NCBI GenBank assembly: GCA_034211175.1
Contig: JAXHUH010000352.1
Location: 1 to 64,000 of the forward strand
Reading direction: 5' to 3'
Source: JAXHUH01 sp034211175
GTDB lineage: Bacteria > Actinomycetota > Acidimicrobiia > Acidimicrobiales > CAIXPF01
Length of the DNA stretch: 64,000 nucleotides
Part shown: positions 40,289 through 48,939 of the stretch, piece after piece
How positions within the stretch are numbered: position 1 is the first letter of the stretch
Layout: every line of letters begins with the position of its first letter
Notes under the pieces: generated by a model
Databases searched by the model: none
What the model was told of the DNA's origin: nothing
The model's input: the letters and a program-made list of their open reading frames with translations, nothing else
Position numbers and translations under genes: made by a program

Positions 40289-41386
40289 ATGGTCGTCCTC
40301 GCGCACAAGGTCATCATCGAATCGGTCACCGACGCCTCGGGGCTGGGCACGCTCATCGACGACGGGGTGTTCGGGGCGGACGACGTCGTCGCCATCGTCG
40401 GCAAGACCGAGGGCAACGGTGGGGTGAACGACTACACCCGCATCCTGGCCGACACCGCGTTCCGCGACGTGCTGGCGTCGCGCGGGTCGCGGTCGATGGA
40501 CGAGATCCGCCAGATCCCCATGGCCTGGTCGGGCGGCACCGACGGCGTGATCTGCCCCCACGCCACGGTCTTCGCCGAGGTCGACGGGCCGGCGGGGTCT
40601 CCCGACGAGAAGCGGCTCACCATCGGCATCGCCATGAGCGACGTCATCGAGCCCGAGGACATCGGGCGGCCGAAGATGGTCGAGACGGTGGCCGCCGGGG
40701 TGCGCAAGGCGATGGAGAAGGCCGGCATCACCGACCCGGCCGACGTCCACTACGTCCAGACCAAGACCCCGCTGCTCACGATCGAGACGATCAACGACGC
40801 CCACAGCCGGGGCGAGACCGTGGCCACCGAGGAGCCGCTCGACTCGATGAACCTGTCGAACGGCACGACCGCGCTCGGCGTCGCCGTGGCCCTCGGCGAG
40901 ATCGACATGCCGACGGCGGAGCAGATCGGCAAGGACCTCTCGCTGTTCTCGGCGGTGGCCTCGTGCTCGTCGGGCGTGGAGCTCGATCGGGCCCAGATCG
41001 TCGTCGTCGGCAACGCCGCCGGCGCCGGTGGCCCGTTCCGCATCGGCCACGACGTGATGCGCGACGCCCTCGACGCCGACGGCATCTGGAACGCCATCCG
41101 CTCCGCCGGTCTCGACCTGCCCGAGCGGGCCCACCACAGCGATCTGGACGACCGCCTGGTCAACGTCTTCCTCAAGTGCGAGGCCGACCCGACCGCGAAG
41201 GTGCGGGGCCGGCGCCAGGTGTCGCTCAACGACTCCGACGTCCACCACCACCGCCAGATCAAGGCAACGGTCGGCGGCGTCGCCGCGTCGGTGACCGGCG
41301 ACCCGGCCGTGTTCGTCTCGGTCGCCGCCCTCCACCAGGGCCCCTCCGGCGGCGGCCCGGTCGCCGCCATCGTGAACCTGGGCTGA
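40289..41386 (+). CDS. Ring-opening amidohydrolase (cyanuric acid amidohydrolase/barbiturase family)
   Basis: A 365-residue enzyme of the small AtzD/TrzD/barbiturase family, which opens cyanurate or barbiturate rings. The fold is three repeated units, each giving a Lys and a Ser: Lys in AIVGKTEGNGGVNDYTR, QTKTPLLTIETINDAHSRGE and HRQIKATVGGVAASVTGD; Ser in WSGGTDGV, SCSSGVELDRAQIV and GPSGGGPVAAIVN. Barbiturase serves oxidative pyrimidine catabolism; cyanuric acid hydrolase serves s-triazine breakdown. The two cannot be separated by eye. TAGCTT lies 6 nt before ATG 40289. It has no pathway neighbours directly beside it. Confidence 0.9.
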   Translation: MVVLAHKVIIESVTDASGLGTLIDDGVFGADDVVAIVGKTEGNGGVNDYTRILADTAFRDVLASRGSRSMDEIRQIPMAWSGGTDGVICPHATVFAEVDGPAGSPDEKRLTIGIAMSDVIEPEDIGRPKMVETVAAGVRKAMEKAGITDPADVHYVQTKTPLLTIETINDAHSRGETVATEEPLDSMNLSNGTTALGVAVALGEIDMPTAEQIGKDLSLFSAVASCSSGVELDRAQIVVVGNAAGAGGPFRIGHDVMRDALDADGIWNAIRSAGLDLPERAHHSDLDDRLVNVFLKCEADPTAKVRGRRQVSLNDSDVHHHRQIKATVGGVAASVTGDPAVFVSVAALHQGPSGGGPVAAIVNLG

Positions 41387-41596
41387 CCGCGCCGCGGCCT
41401 CGGCGGCGCCGAGACCGCCCATCGAGCTGACCACCGTGCGCAACGGGTCCGACTCCGAGGTGACCGGCGGCGAGCTGGCCGGCCGGTCGACCGTGCACCG
41501 GCAGCTCGACCGCGCACTCGCCCACGACAGCTCGGCCACCGAGGCCGGGCCGACCGTGTGCCAACCGCACCCCGACCGGGTCGTATCCTGCGTGCC

Positions 41597-44068
41597 ATGG
41601 AGCAGTACTCGCCCGCGGACATCGAACCGGCCTGGCAGCAGCGTTGGCTCGACGAGCGCACCTACGAGATCGACAACGACGACCCCCGCCCGCCGCGGTA
41701 CGTGCTCTCGATGTACCCCTATCCGTCGGGGCCCGCCCACATCGGCCACGTGCGCAACTACACCTTCGGCGACCTGCTCGTGCGCTACCACACGATGCAG
41801 GGCCGGGGCGTCCTCTCCCCCATCGGGTTCGACAGCTTCGGCCTGCCGGCCGAGAACGCGGCCATCCGCACCGGCACGCATCCCCGGACGTTCACCGACG
41901 CCCGCATCGAGGAGCTGTCGTCGTCGCTGAAGCGGATCGGTGCGGTCTACGACTGGCGCCGCGAGGTCCGCTCCCACGACCCCGAGTACATGCGCTGGAG
42001 CCAGTGGATCTTCCTGAAGTTCTGGGAGGCCGGGCTCGCGTACCGGGCGGAGGCGCCGGTCAACTGGTGCCCGGGCTGCCAGACGGTGCTCGCCAACGAG
42101 CAGGTGGTCAACGGCCTGTGTGAGCGCTCCGACGACCCGGTCGAGCGCCGCAACATGGCGCAGTGGTTCTACAAGATCACCGACTACGCCCAGGAGCTGC
42201 TCGACGACCTCGACGGGCTCGAGTGGCCCGAGCGGGTCACGACGATGCAGCGCAACTGGATCGGCCGCTCGGAGGGTGCCGAGTTCGGCCTGCCGATCGC
42301 CGACGGTGACGGCAACGCCCGCACCGACGTCGCGCCACTGGCCGTGTACACGACCCGGCCCGACACCAGCTTCGGCATGACGTTCGCGGTCATCTCGCCG
42401 GAGCACGCCCGCGTCGACGAGCTCACCACCGACGAGCACCGCGCCGAGGTCGAGGCGTTCCGGGCCTCCGTGTCGACCCGCACCGAGATCGAGCGGCTCT
42501 CCACCGAGGGCCCGATCGACAAGCGCGGCGTGTTCACCGGCAGCCACGTCGTCAACCCGTTCACCGGCAAGGCGATCCCGATCTTCCTCGCCGACTACGT
42601 GCTCACCACCTACGGCACCGGCGCCATCATGGCCGTGCCCGGTCAGGACCAGCGCGACTGGGACTTCGCCAAGGCCTACGACCTCGACATCGTCCGCACG
42701 GTGCAGCCGCCGGACGACTTCGACGGCGAGGCGTACACGGGCGACGGGCCGGCCATCAACAGCGACTGGCTCGACGGGCTCGAGGTCGACGAGGCCAAGG
42801 CCAAGGCGATCGCCTGGCTGACCGAGCAGGGCCTCGGCGAGCGCAAGGTCAACTTCCGGATCCGTGACTGGCTGCTCAGCCGCCAGCGGTTCTGGGGCTG
42901 TCCGATCCCGATCGTCTACTGCGACGACTGCGGCGTCCAGCCGGTGCCGGTCGAGGACCTGCCGATCACCGCACCCGACGACGTCGAGTTCACCCCGACC
43001 GGCGAGTCGCCGCTGCTCCGCCACGAGGGCTTCCTCGCCGCGACGTGCCCGGCGTGCGACGGGCCGGCCCGGCGCGAGACCGACACGATGGACACGTTCG
43101 TCGACTCGTCGTGGTACTTCCTGCGCTTCGCCGACCCGTTCAACCACGACGCGCCGTTCGACGCCGACGCGCTCGACCACTGGCTGCCGGTCGACCAGTA
43201 CATCGGCGGTGTGGAGCACGCGATCCTCCACCTGCTCTACGCCCGGTTCTTCACCAAGGCGCTGGCCGACCTCGGCTACGCCCCGAAGGACCTGCGCGAG
43301 CCGTTCCGCCGCCTGTTCACCCAGGGCATGGTGCGCCTCGGGGGCAAGCGGATGTCGAAGTCCCGCGGCAACCTGGTCGCTCCCGAGCAGCTCGTCGCCG
43401 AGCACGGTGCGGACACGCTGCGCCTGGCGATCCTCCAGGTGAAGCCGCCGGCCGAGGACGTCGACTTCGAGGACGTCCAGCTCGAGGGCTGCTCCCGGTT
43501 CCTGAACCGGCTGTGGCGCCTCGCGCTCCCGGGGAGCGACCTGACCGGGTCGTTGCGCACCGGCCCGACGACCGCCGCCGACGACGCCATCGATGCCGCC
43601 ACCCACGTGCTCGTCGACCGGGTCACCGGCGAGTTCGACCGCTGGGCCTACAACACCGCGGTCGCCGGGTACATGGAGCACGTCAACGAGCTGTACCGCT
43701 ACGTGCAGTCCGACGAGGCCGCCCACGCCGACACGCTGGCGTTCGCCGTCGACACCGTGCTGCGCCTGCTCGCGCCTGCCGTGCCCCACATCACCGGCGA
43801 GCTGTGGGCCCGTCGCCACGACGGCGAGCACGTCCACACGCTGCCGTGGCCGGTCGCCGACCCGGCGAAGCTGGTCGTCGAGACCGTGACGATGGTGCTC
43901 CAGGTGAACGGCAAGGTGCGCGACCGCATCGACGTCGCCGTCGACATCTCCGACGCCGATGCCGAGGCCGCCGCCCTGGCCTCGGAGAAGATCGCGTCGA
44001 GCCTCGACGGCAAGGCCCCCCGCAAGGTCATCGTCCGGGCCCCCAAGCTCGTCAACATCGTCGCCTGA
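41597..44068 (+). CDS. leuS: Leucyl-tRNA synthetase
   Basis: An 823-residue class I synthetase, slightly shorter than the 860 of E. coli. The HIGH motif is HIGH at residues 48-51 (PYPSGPAHIGHVRNYTFGD) and the second motif is GKRMSKSRGN. The CP1 editing domain has TTRPDTSFGMTF and YGTGAIMAVPGQDQRD. NWCPGCQTVLANEQVV and a zinc-like Cys pair at CDDC and CPAC are present. The C-terminal LQVNGKVRDRIDV matches the family. TATCCT stands 7 nt before ATG 41597, so the mRNA is probably leaderless, which leaves no room for a T-box attenuator. Confidence 0.98.
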   Translation: MEQYSPADIEPAWQQRWLDERTYEIDNDDPRPPRYVLSMYPYPSGPAHIGHVRNYTFGDLLVRYHTMQGRGVLSPIGFDSFGLPAENAAIRTGTHPRTFTDARIEELSSSLKRIGAVYDWRREVRSHDPEYMRWSQWIFLKFWEAGLAYRAEAPVNWCPGCQTVLANEQVVNGLCERSDDPVERRNMAQWFYKITDYAQELLDDLDGLEWPERVTTMQRNWIGRSEGAEFGLPIADGDGNARTDVAPLAVYTTRPDTSFGMTFAVISPEHARVDELTTDEHRAEVEAFRASVSTRTEIERLSTEGPIDKRGVFTGSHVVNPFTGKAIPIFLADYVLTTYGTGAIMAVPGQDQRDWDFAKAYDLDIVRTVQPPDDFDGEAYTGDGPAINSDWLDGLEVDEAKAKAIAWLTEQGLGERKVNFRIRDWLLSRQRFWGCPIPIVYCDDCGVQPVPVEDLPITAPDDVEFTPTGESPLLRHEGFLAATCPACDGPARRETDTMDTFVDSSWYFLRFADPFNHDAPFDADALDHWLPVDQYIGGVEHAILHLLYARFFTKALADLGYAPKDLREPFRRLFTQGMVRLGGKRMSKSRGNLVAPEQLVAEHGADTLRLAILQVKPPAEDVDFEDVQLEGCSRFLNRLWRLALPGSDLTGSLRTGPTTAADDAIDAATHVLVDRVTGEFDRWAYNTAVAGYMEHVNELYRYVQSDEAAHADTLAFAVDTVLRLLAPAVPHITGELWARRHDGEHVHTLPWPVADPAKLVVETVTMVLQVNGKVRDRIDVAVDISDADAEAAALASEKIASSLDGKAPRKVIVRAPKLVNIVA

Positions 44069-44095
44069 GCCCCTGGCCGGCTGGCCGGGGTCAGC

Positions 44096-44437
44096 TCAGG
44101 GCAGGTCGAGGATGGTCGCGATCGTCTCCCGGATCTGGCCGAGCGCGGCTGCTCCGATGGCGCCGCGGGTCCCGACGATCCGATGCCGAGCGACCGAACG
44201 CAGGTGCTGACATTGCGCGGCGGATCTCCGGTCGAGGCCGTTGTGCTCGTCCGGTTCGACTGCGACCTCGGCTCGGGACGAACGAATCGTCGAGGTCAAC
44301 GGGACGACGTGGACGATGTTCGGCTCGGCGTCGAGGATGCGTTGGGCCGTGACGAGCACTGCGGGATGCCGGAAACCCGCCTCGCGGCCCTCAGGGACGC
44401 CGAGGTCGAGCTCGACGACGTCACCCGAGGTCAGCAT
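44096..44437 (-). CDS. mazF: MazF/PemK-family toxin endoribonuclease
   Basis: A 113-residue type II toxin. The fold signature is clear: GDVVELDLGVPEGREAGFRHPAVLVTAQRI, then VHVVPLTSTIRSSRAEVAVEP and GTRGAIGAAALGQIRETIATIL. MazF toxins cleave RNA at short sequence motifs and stop growth until antitoxin recovers. The start ATG 44437 lies 17 bp inside the upstream antitoxin gene, typical of such pairs. Confidence 0.88.
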   Translation of the reverse strand: MLTSGDVVELDLGVPEGREAGFRHPAVLVTAQRILDAEPNIVHVVPLTSTIRSSRAEVAVEPDEHNGLDRRSAAQCQHLRSVARHRIVGTRGAIGAAALGQIRETIATILDLP

Positions 44438-44615
44438 CCAGCCACATGGCCTCGTCGTCTCGCAAGGGCTCCCGCAGGTCGGCCCCGATCCGATCCTGGC
44501 GGAGCGCGCGCACGGCGAGGGTGACTGCGTTCCCGACCGTCGTATCGAGCTCGTCGGCGAGGCGCTTCAGCTCGGCATGGGTCGCAGCGTCGATCCTGAC
44601 GCTCGTGCTGTGCAT
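44421..44615 (-). CDS. Ribbon-helix-helix antitoxin partner of MazF
   Basis: A 64-residue antitoxin. MHSTSVRIDAATHAELKRLADELDTTVGNAVTLAVRALRQDR is a ribbon-helix-helix DNA-binding domain; the acidic end (LREPLRDDEAMWLDADLG) is the expected toxin-wrapping tail. ATG 44615 is preferred over 44627 because TATGCT stands 7 nt before it. A palindrome over that box (44614-44627) is the likely operator. Confidence 0.82.
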   Translation of the reverse strand: MHSTSVRIDAATHAELKRLADELDTTVGNAVTLAVRALRQDRIGADLREPLRDDEAMWLDADLG

Positions 44616-44627
44616 GCAGATCAGCAT
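44614..44627. promoter_or_regulatory. Probable toxin-antitoxin operator
   Basis: The minus-strand sequence ATGCTGATCTGCAT is a 14-bp near-palindrome (ATGC-n-GATC-n-GCAT) that overlaps the -10 box and the antitoxin start codon. Autorepression by the antitoxin is inferred from its ribbon-helix-helix domain. Confidence 0.5.
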
Positions 44628-44665
44628 ACATGGGCTTCGAGCGGCGACGCTGCGCATCGGCAGGT

Positions 44666-45397
44666 TCAGGGCTGGAGCGGCTCGAGCAGGGCGAGCACGT
44701 GCTCCTCGACCGCGGCCTTGGTGAGACCGAGCGTGGTGAGGACGCCGCCGTCGCGCTCCTCCTCGAGCAGAGCGAACAGGAGGTGCTCGGTACCGATGTA
44801 GTTGTGCCCGAGGCGCAGCGCCTCCCGGAACGTGACCTCCAGGACCTTCTTGGCCGGCTCGTCATAGGGGATGAGCTCGGGCACGTCGTCGACCCGGGCG
44901 GGCACGGCCGCCATGGCGACGTCACGGACCGAGTCGGGCGAGACACCGGCCGCCTCGATGGCCTTCAGGGCCAGGCCGTCGGGCTCGCTGAGCAGTCCGA
45001 GCACGAGGTGGACCGGGGCGACCTCGGCGCTTCCGGCCACATGTGCGGCGTTGTGGGCGGCCATCACGACGTTGCGGGCGCGGGGCGTGAACCGACTGAA
45101 GCCCTCGGCCGCGTCCGCGGTCGGGTCCCCCGGGTCCTTGGGGATGAACCGCTTGCGGGCGGCCTGCTTGGAGACGCCCATCGCCCTGCCGATGTCGGTC
45201 CACGAGGCCCCGGCGCGCCGGGCCTGGTCGACGAAGTGGCCGATGAGGTGGTCGGCGACCTCGCCGAGGTGCTCGGCTGCGACGTATGCACTCGTGAGCT
45301 GCTCGAGCTCGTCATCGTGCACCCTGCGGATGGCGTCGATGAGGTCGTCCAACCGCACCGGCGAAGTGATCTGCGTCTTCGCTGACTGCTCGTCCAT
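44666..45397 (-). CDS. HTH regulator with C-terminal Clp N-domain repeats
   Basis: A 243-residue protein. Residues 8-80 include a helix-turn-helix (ASWTDIGRAMGVSKQAARKRF). Residues 85-240 carry two Clp N-terminal (ClpN) repeats: FTPRARNVVMAAHNAAHVAGSAEVAPVHLVLGLLSEPDG and YDEPAKKVLEVTFREALRLGHNYIGTEHLLFALLEEERDGG. It lacks any ATPase domain, so it cannot unfold proteins itself; it may sense ClpC substrates or adaptors. ATG 45397 has TATGGT 7 nt upstream. Two perfect inverted repeats cover the -35 and -10, so autoregulation is likely. Confidence 0.82.
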   Translation of the reverse strand: MDEQSAKTQITSPVRLDDLIDAIRRVHDDELEQLTSAYVAAEHLGEVADHLIGHFVDQARRAGASWTDIGRAMGVSKQAARKRFIPKDPGDPTADAAEGFSRFTPRARNVVMAAHNAAHVAGSAEVAPVHLVLGLLSEPDGLALKAIEAAGVSPDSVRDVAMAAVPARVDDVPELIPYDEPAKKVLEVTFREALRLGHNYIGTEHLLFALLEEERDGGVLTTLGLTKAAVEEHVLALLEPLQP

Positions 45398-45400
45398 GTC

Positions 45401-45451
45401 GACAACCATAAGTTGTCGATTGCACCATCGACAACCAAAAGTTGTCGATGG
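45401..45451. promoter_or_regulatory. Two GACAAC-N5-GTTGTC operators over the HTH-ClpN promoter
   Basis: Site A: GACAAC 45401-45406 and GTTGTC 45412-45417. Site B: CCATCGACAAC 45425-45435 and GTTGTCGATGG 45441-45451, perfect 11-bp arms. Each spacer is 5 bp and the repeat centres lie 29 bp apart. On the minus strand a TTGTCG/TATGGT promoter with 18-bp spacing lies within the pair. Binding by the HTH-ClpN protein itself is the obvious guess. Confidence 0.75.
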
Positions 45452-45545
45452 TCTCCGCATTGCCAGCGACGCCGGGTGCTGCAAGCGTTGCGACGACGCC
45501 AGGGGGTTGCGACGACACGACCACCGTCCACATGAGGAGCATGAC

Positions 45546-46169
45546 GTGAGCACGAGCGAGACGTTCGCGGCCCGGGGCTACGGCGCGGGATCGCTGTCCT
45601 GGGGTTCGCACCCGGTCGTCCTGGTGGTCGACTTCCAGCGGGCGTTCACGAAGCCGGTCCTGCCGATGGGCGGGGGTGACCACATCGTCGCCGCGGTGCA
45701 CAAGGCCGCCGACGTCCTCGCCGCCGCCCGGCCCGCCGGGATCCCGGTGATCCACACCGCCGTGGCCTACGACCCGGGCGGCCACGACCTCGGGCTGTGG
45801 AACGAGAAGGTGCCGGCGCTGCGGGAGGTGACCATCGGGTCCGAGCACGCCGAGGTCGACCCGCTGCTGTGGGACGAGAGCGACTCGCTGATCGTCAAGA
45901 AGGGCCCGTCCGCGTTCTTCGGCACCGCCCTGGCACCGATGCTGACCCGGTACCGGTGCGACACGCTGCTCATCATGGGGGCGACGACGTCGGGCTGCGT
46001 GCGGGCGACCATCGTCGACGCGTTCAGCCACGGATTCCCCCCGTTCATCGTCACCGATGCCTGCGGTGACCAGGACCGGACCTCGCACCAGGCCAACATC
46101 GACGACTGCACCCGCCGCTACGCCGAGGCGATCGACGCCGCCGAGGCCGTCGCCCGGATCAAGGCCTGA
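45546..46169 (+). CDS. Isochorismatase-fold amidohydrolase (N-carbamoylsarcosine amidase-like)
   Basis: A 207-residue cysteine hydrolase. The triad is visible: Asp in VVLVVDFQRAF, Lys in VKKGPSAFFGT and Cys in IMGATTSGCVRATIVDAFSHGF. The long N-terminal segment and the GATTSGCVRAT motif resemble N-carbamoylsarcosine amidohydrolase and maleamate amidohydrolases more than isochorismatase. GAGGAG precedes GTG 45546. It is divergent from the HTH-ClpN gene. Substrate is unassigned; carbamoyl or amide hydrolysis is likely. Confidence 0.87.
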   Translation: MSTSETFAARGYGAGSLSWGSHPVVLVVDFQRAFTKPVLPMGGGDHIVAAVHKAADVLAAARPAGIPVIHTAVAYDPGGHDLGLWNEKVPALREVTIGSEHAEVDPLLWDESDSLIVKKGPSAFFGTALAPMLTRYRCDTLLIMGATTSGCVRATIVDAFSHGFPPFIVTDACGDQDRTSHQANIDDCTRRYAEAIDAAEAVARIKA

Positions 46170-46242
46170 GCACGCGGATCCGGCCCGTGAGATCGCCCAT
46201 CGGCGGTTCGTTGTCAGAGGGGCTCGCTACGGTCGGTCGGAC

Positions 46243-48408
46243 ATGGCTGGTGCTTCACCGACCCAACCCAAGATCGCGCCGGAAGGTCACGTGACCGAGG
46301 CGCCTCCCCGTCCGTCCGTCGAAGAGGTCGAGGCCGAGCTGGCCGCGCACATCCGCACGCTCGCCGGCGACGACGCCGTGCCCCGGCCCGAGCAGGTCGC
46401 CGCGGTCAGCGCGGTGGTGGCCGAGAGCCGGCGCACGCTCCTCGTCGCCCGCACCGGGTTCGGCAAGTCGGCGGTCTACTTCTCGGCGACGCGGATGCTG
46501 CGCGACCGGGGCTGGGGGCCGACGATCGTCGTGTCGCCGTTGCTCGCGCTCATGCGAGATCAGGTCGCCTCGGCATCGCGTCTCGGCCTGGTCGCCGAGA
46601 CGATCAACTCGTCGAACCTCGACGCGTGGGACGACATCGAGGCCCGCATCGCGGCCGACGAGGTCGACCTGCTGCTCATCGCGCCCGAGCGCCTGGCCAA
46701 CCCCGGGTTCCGGGAACGGGTGTTCGCGCTGTTGCTGAGCCGGCCCATCGCCCTGGTGTGCGACGAGGCCCACTGCATCTCCGACTGGGGCCACGACTTC
46801 CGCCCCGACTACCTGCGCCTGCGGGCAGTGCTCGACGAGCTCGCGCCGTGGACGCCGGTGCTGGCGACCACGGCGACGGCCAACCAGCGGGTCACCGACG
46901 ACGTGGCCGGTCAGCTCGGCTCCGACACGCTCGTCCTGCGCACCTCGCTCGACCGGGCATCGCTGCACCTGTCGGTGGTCGACCTCGCCGACGACGCCGA
47001 GCGCATGGCCTGGCTCGACGCCGCGCTCGACCGCTTCGACGGCTCGGGCATCGTCTACTGCCTCACGGTCGACCAGGCCGAGCGCACCGCCGCGTGGCTC
47101 GCCGACCGCGGCCGTGCCGTGGCCGCGTACACCGGCCAGACCGACCCCGGCGACCGCGAGGCGCTGGAGGACGCGCTGCGGGAGAACCGGCTGAAGGCCC
47201 TGGTTGCCACCTCGGCGTTGGGGATGGGCTTCGACAAGGGCGACCTGGCGTTCTGCGTCCACCTCGGGCTCCCGCCGACGCCGGTGGCGTACTACCAGCA
47301 GATCGGCCGTGCCGGCCGCGCCGTCGACCACGCCGAGGTGGTGGCCCTGCCGCGGGGCCACGAGGACGAGCGCATCTGGCGGTGGTTCGAGTCGGTCAGC
47401 CTGCCGCCGGAGTCGACGTGCCACGAAGTGCTCGACCAGCTCGATCGGAAGCGCTCGACCTCCGTCGCGCGGCTCGAGCCGACGGTGAACCTGGGGCGGA
47501 GCCGGCTGTCCACCCTGCTGTCGATCCTCGACGTGCAGGGCGCGGTCCGCAAGGTCGACCGCGGCTGGATCCGCAGCGACGAGCACTGGGCCTACGACGG
47601 CGAGCTCGCCGCCCGGCTCACCGAGCTGCGCCGCGACGAGGCCGCACAGATGCGGGCGTTCGTCTCCGGCGACGGCTGCCGGCTGCGGTTCCTGCGCGAC
47701 CGCCTGGACGACCCGGAGGCGGTCGACTGCGGCCGCTGCGACCGGTGCTCACCGGGTCGGTGGGACCTCGACCTCGACCCGGAGGCCGTCGAGTCGGCGC
47801 GCCGCACATTGCGGGGCGGCGACGTCCTGATCGAACCCCGCCGCCAGTGGCCGACCGGGCTCGACGAGCCGAAGGGCAAGATCAAGGCGGACCGCCAGGC
47901 CAACCTCGGCCGTGCGCTGTGCCGGATCGGCGACGGCGGCTGGAGCCCGGCGGTCGAGCGGCTCCTGAGCAGCGCCGACGACCCCGACGGCGAGATCGCG
48001 CTCGACGATCAACTCGTCCGCGCCGTCGCCGGCGTGCTCAAGCGCTGGGACTGGGCCGCCCGCCCGACGTGGATCTGCCCGATGCCGTCGCGCCGACGGG
48101 GCCCGGTGATCGACGCGCTGGCCACGGCGCTCGGTGAGCTCGGCAAGTTGCCGGTACACCGGGCGTTGCGCCACGACGGCTCCGGCGGTTGGCAAGCCGA
48201 CCAGGCCAACAGCGCCCACCAGCTGTCCAACGTGTGGGGCCGCCTGTCGGTGGTCACCTCCGAGCTGCCGGAGCGTCCGGTTCTCGACGGCCCGGTCCTC
48301 CTGGTCGACGACGAGGCCGACTCCCGGTGGACGCTGACCGTCGCGACCTACCTCCTGACCGGCGCCGACACCGGTCCGGTGCTCCCGTTCGTGCTCCGCA
48401 CCCGCTGA
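46243..48408 (+). CDS. recQ: RecQ-family DNA helicase with C-terminal phosphoribosyltransferase-like domain
   Basis: A 721-residue protein. The helicase core has ARTGFGKSAVYF (Walker A), SPLLALMRDQ, VCDEAHCISDWGHDFRPDYLRLR, ATTATANQRV and YYQQIGRAGRAVD. The RecQ-Ct zinc site is DCGRCDRC. Beyond residue 590 comes a PRTase-like region (ICPMPSRRRGPVIDALATALGEL ... GPVLLVDDEADSRWTLTVATYLL), where VDDEADSRWTL replaces the usual VDDvxTTGaTl PRPP loop. It unwinds DNA 3'-5' in repair. ATG 46243 is used; GTG 46291 is an alternative. Confidence 0.9.
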   Translation: MAGASPTQPKIAPEGHVTEAPPRPSVEEVEAELAAHIRTLAGDDAVPRPEQVAAVSAVVAESRRTLLVARTGFGKSAVYFSATRMLRDRGWGPTIVVSPLLALMRDQVASASRLGLVAETINSSNLDAWDDIEARIAADEVDLLLIAPERLANPGFRERVFALLLSRPIALVCDEAHCISDWGHDFRPDYLRLRAVLDELAPWTPVLATTATANQRVTDDVAGQLGSDTLVLRTSLDRASLHLSVVDLADDAERMAWLDAALDRFDGSGIVYCLTVDQAERTAAWLADRGRAVAAYTGQTDPGDREALEDALRENRLKALVATSALGMGFDKGDLAFCVHLGLPPTPVAYYQQIGRAGRAVDHAEVVALPRGHEDERIWRWFESVSLPPESTCHEVLDQLDRKRSTSVARLEPTVNLGRSRLSTLLSILDVQGAVRKVDRGWIRSDEHWAYDGELAARLTELRRDEAAQMRAFVSGDGCRLRFLRDRLDDPEAVDCGRCDRCSPGRWDLDLDPEAVESARRTLRGGDVLIEPRRQWPTGLDEPKGKIKADRQANLGRALCRIGDGGWSPAVERLLSSADDPDGEIALDDQLVRAVAGVLKRWDWAARPTWICPMPSRRRGPVIDALATALGELGKLPVHRALRHDGSGGWQADQANSAHQLSNVWGRLSVVTSELPERPVLDGPVLLVDDEADSRWTLTVATYLLTGADTGPVLPFVLRTR

Positions 48409-48424
48409 CCCGGACCGGCGTTCA

Positions 48425-48709
48425 TCAACCGGCGGCGTCGTCGTCGGTCGGGAGCGGGTAGTCGCCGTCGATGCCGTCGAGGTCGACGACGTCCTCGATG
48501 GCGGCGAGCACGCCGGCAGGGTCCTCGAAGGTCGGGTCGTGCGCGGCATCATCGGGCGACAGCATCATCGCCTCGCCGTTCGTGAGCCGCTCGCGCACCA
48601 TCGCCACTGCGTCGTCGTCACCGACGAGGGTGTGATCATCGTGGTCGTAGGTCAGCGTCACCCGGCGGCCATCGAGCCGCCCCCGGACGACGAACGTGTT
48701 GACTGCCAT
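48425..48709 (-). CDS. Small acidic hypothetical protein
   Basis: A 94-residue protein, not recognised. ATG 48709 follows GGGAGA. It reads MAVNTFVVRGRLDGRRVTLTYD, a likely beta-hairpin start, then an acidic helix-rich part (VAMVRERLTNGEAMMLSP; GVLAAIEDVVDLDGIDGDYPLP). No membrane segment or signal. It converges on the recQ-like gene with a 16-bp gap. Confidence 0.55.
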   Translation of the reverse strand: MAVNTFVVRGRLDGRRVTLTYDHDDHTLVGDDDAVAMVRERLTNGEAMMLSPDDAAHDPTFEDPAGVLAAIEDVVDLDGIDGDYPLPTDDDAAG

Positions 48710-48900
48710 GGTGGGTCTCCCGATGTCGCTCGACGGCCGCCTGCGCGTCCGTTCCCCCGGTCCCGTACCCCTCGACGGAGCTGGCGAATCGAGCTCGGAG
48801 CGGGGTCCCACGCCTGCGCCCAGGCCAGGTCACCGTTCGACACCCCCTGAAGGTTGATCGTTGCATGGGCGTGGCCGCGCCCGTATGGTGCCGCAACGGA

Positions 48901-48939
48901 CACTGAGCACGTCGTGCTGCGCGCCGTAAGTGCTCAGTG
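48901..48939. promoter_or_regulatory. Perfect 10-bp inverted repeat upstream of the B12-sensor gene
   Basis: CACTGAGCAC at 48901-48910 and GTGCTCAGTG at 48930-48939 are exact reverse complements, spaced by 19 nt. A further pair, AACGGA 48895-48900 and TCCGTT 48949-48954, brackets them. It lies about 47 bp before the ATG at 48986. It may be an operator for a dimeric regulator or an mRNA hairpin in the leader. Confidence 0.6.

Noticed and set aside
41387..41596. T-box leader before leuS
   Set aside because: No T-box motif is seen and TATCCT lies 7 nt before the ATG, so the transcript should have no leader. A small CTCGGC/GCCGAG hairpin at 41399-41413 is more likely the end of the amidohydrolase transcript.
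40211..43837. 1,208-codon minus-strand open frame
   Set aside because: Antisense to the amidohydrolase and leuS, which are both certain genes.
44630..44657. Longer antitoxin start
   Set aside because: Starting at 44657 adds a Cys/Arg-rich stretch unlike ribbon-helix-helix antitoxins and would span the promoter box at 44622-44627.
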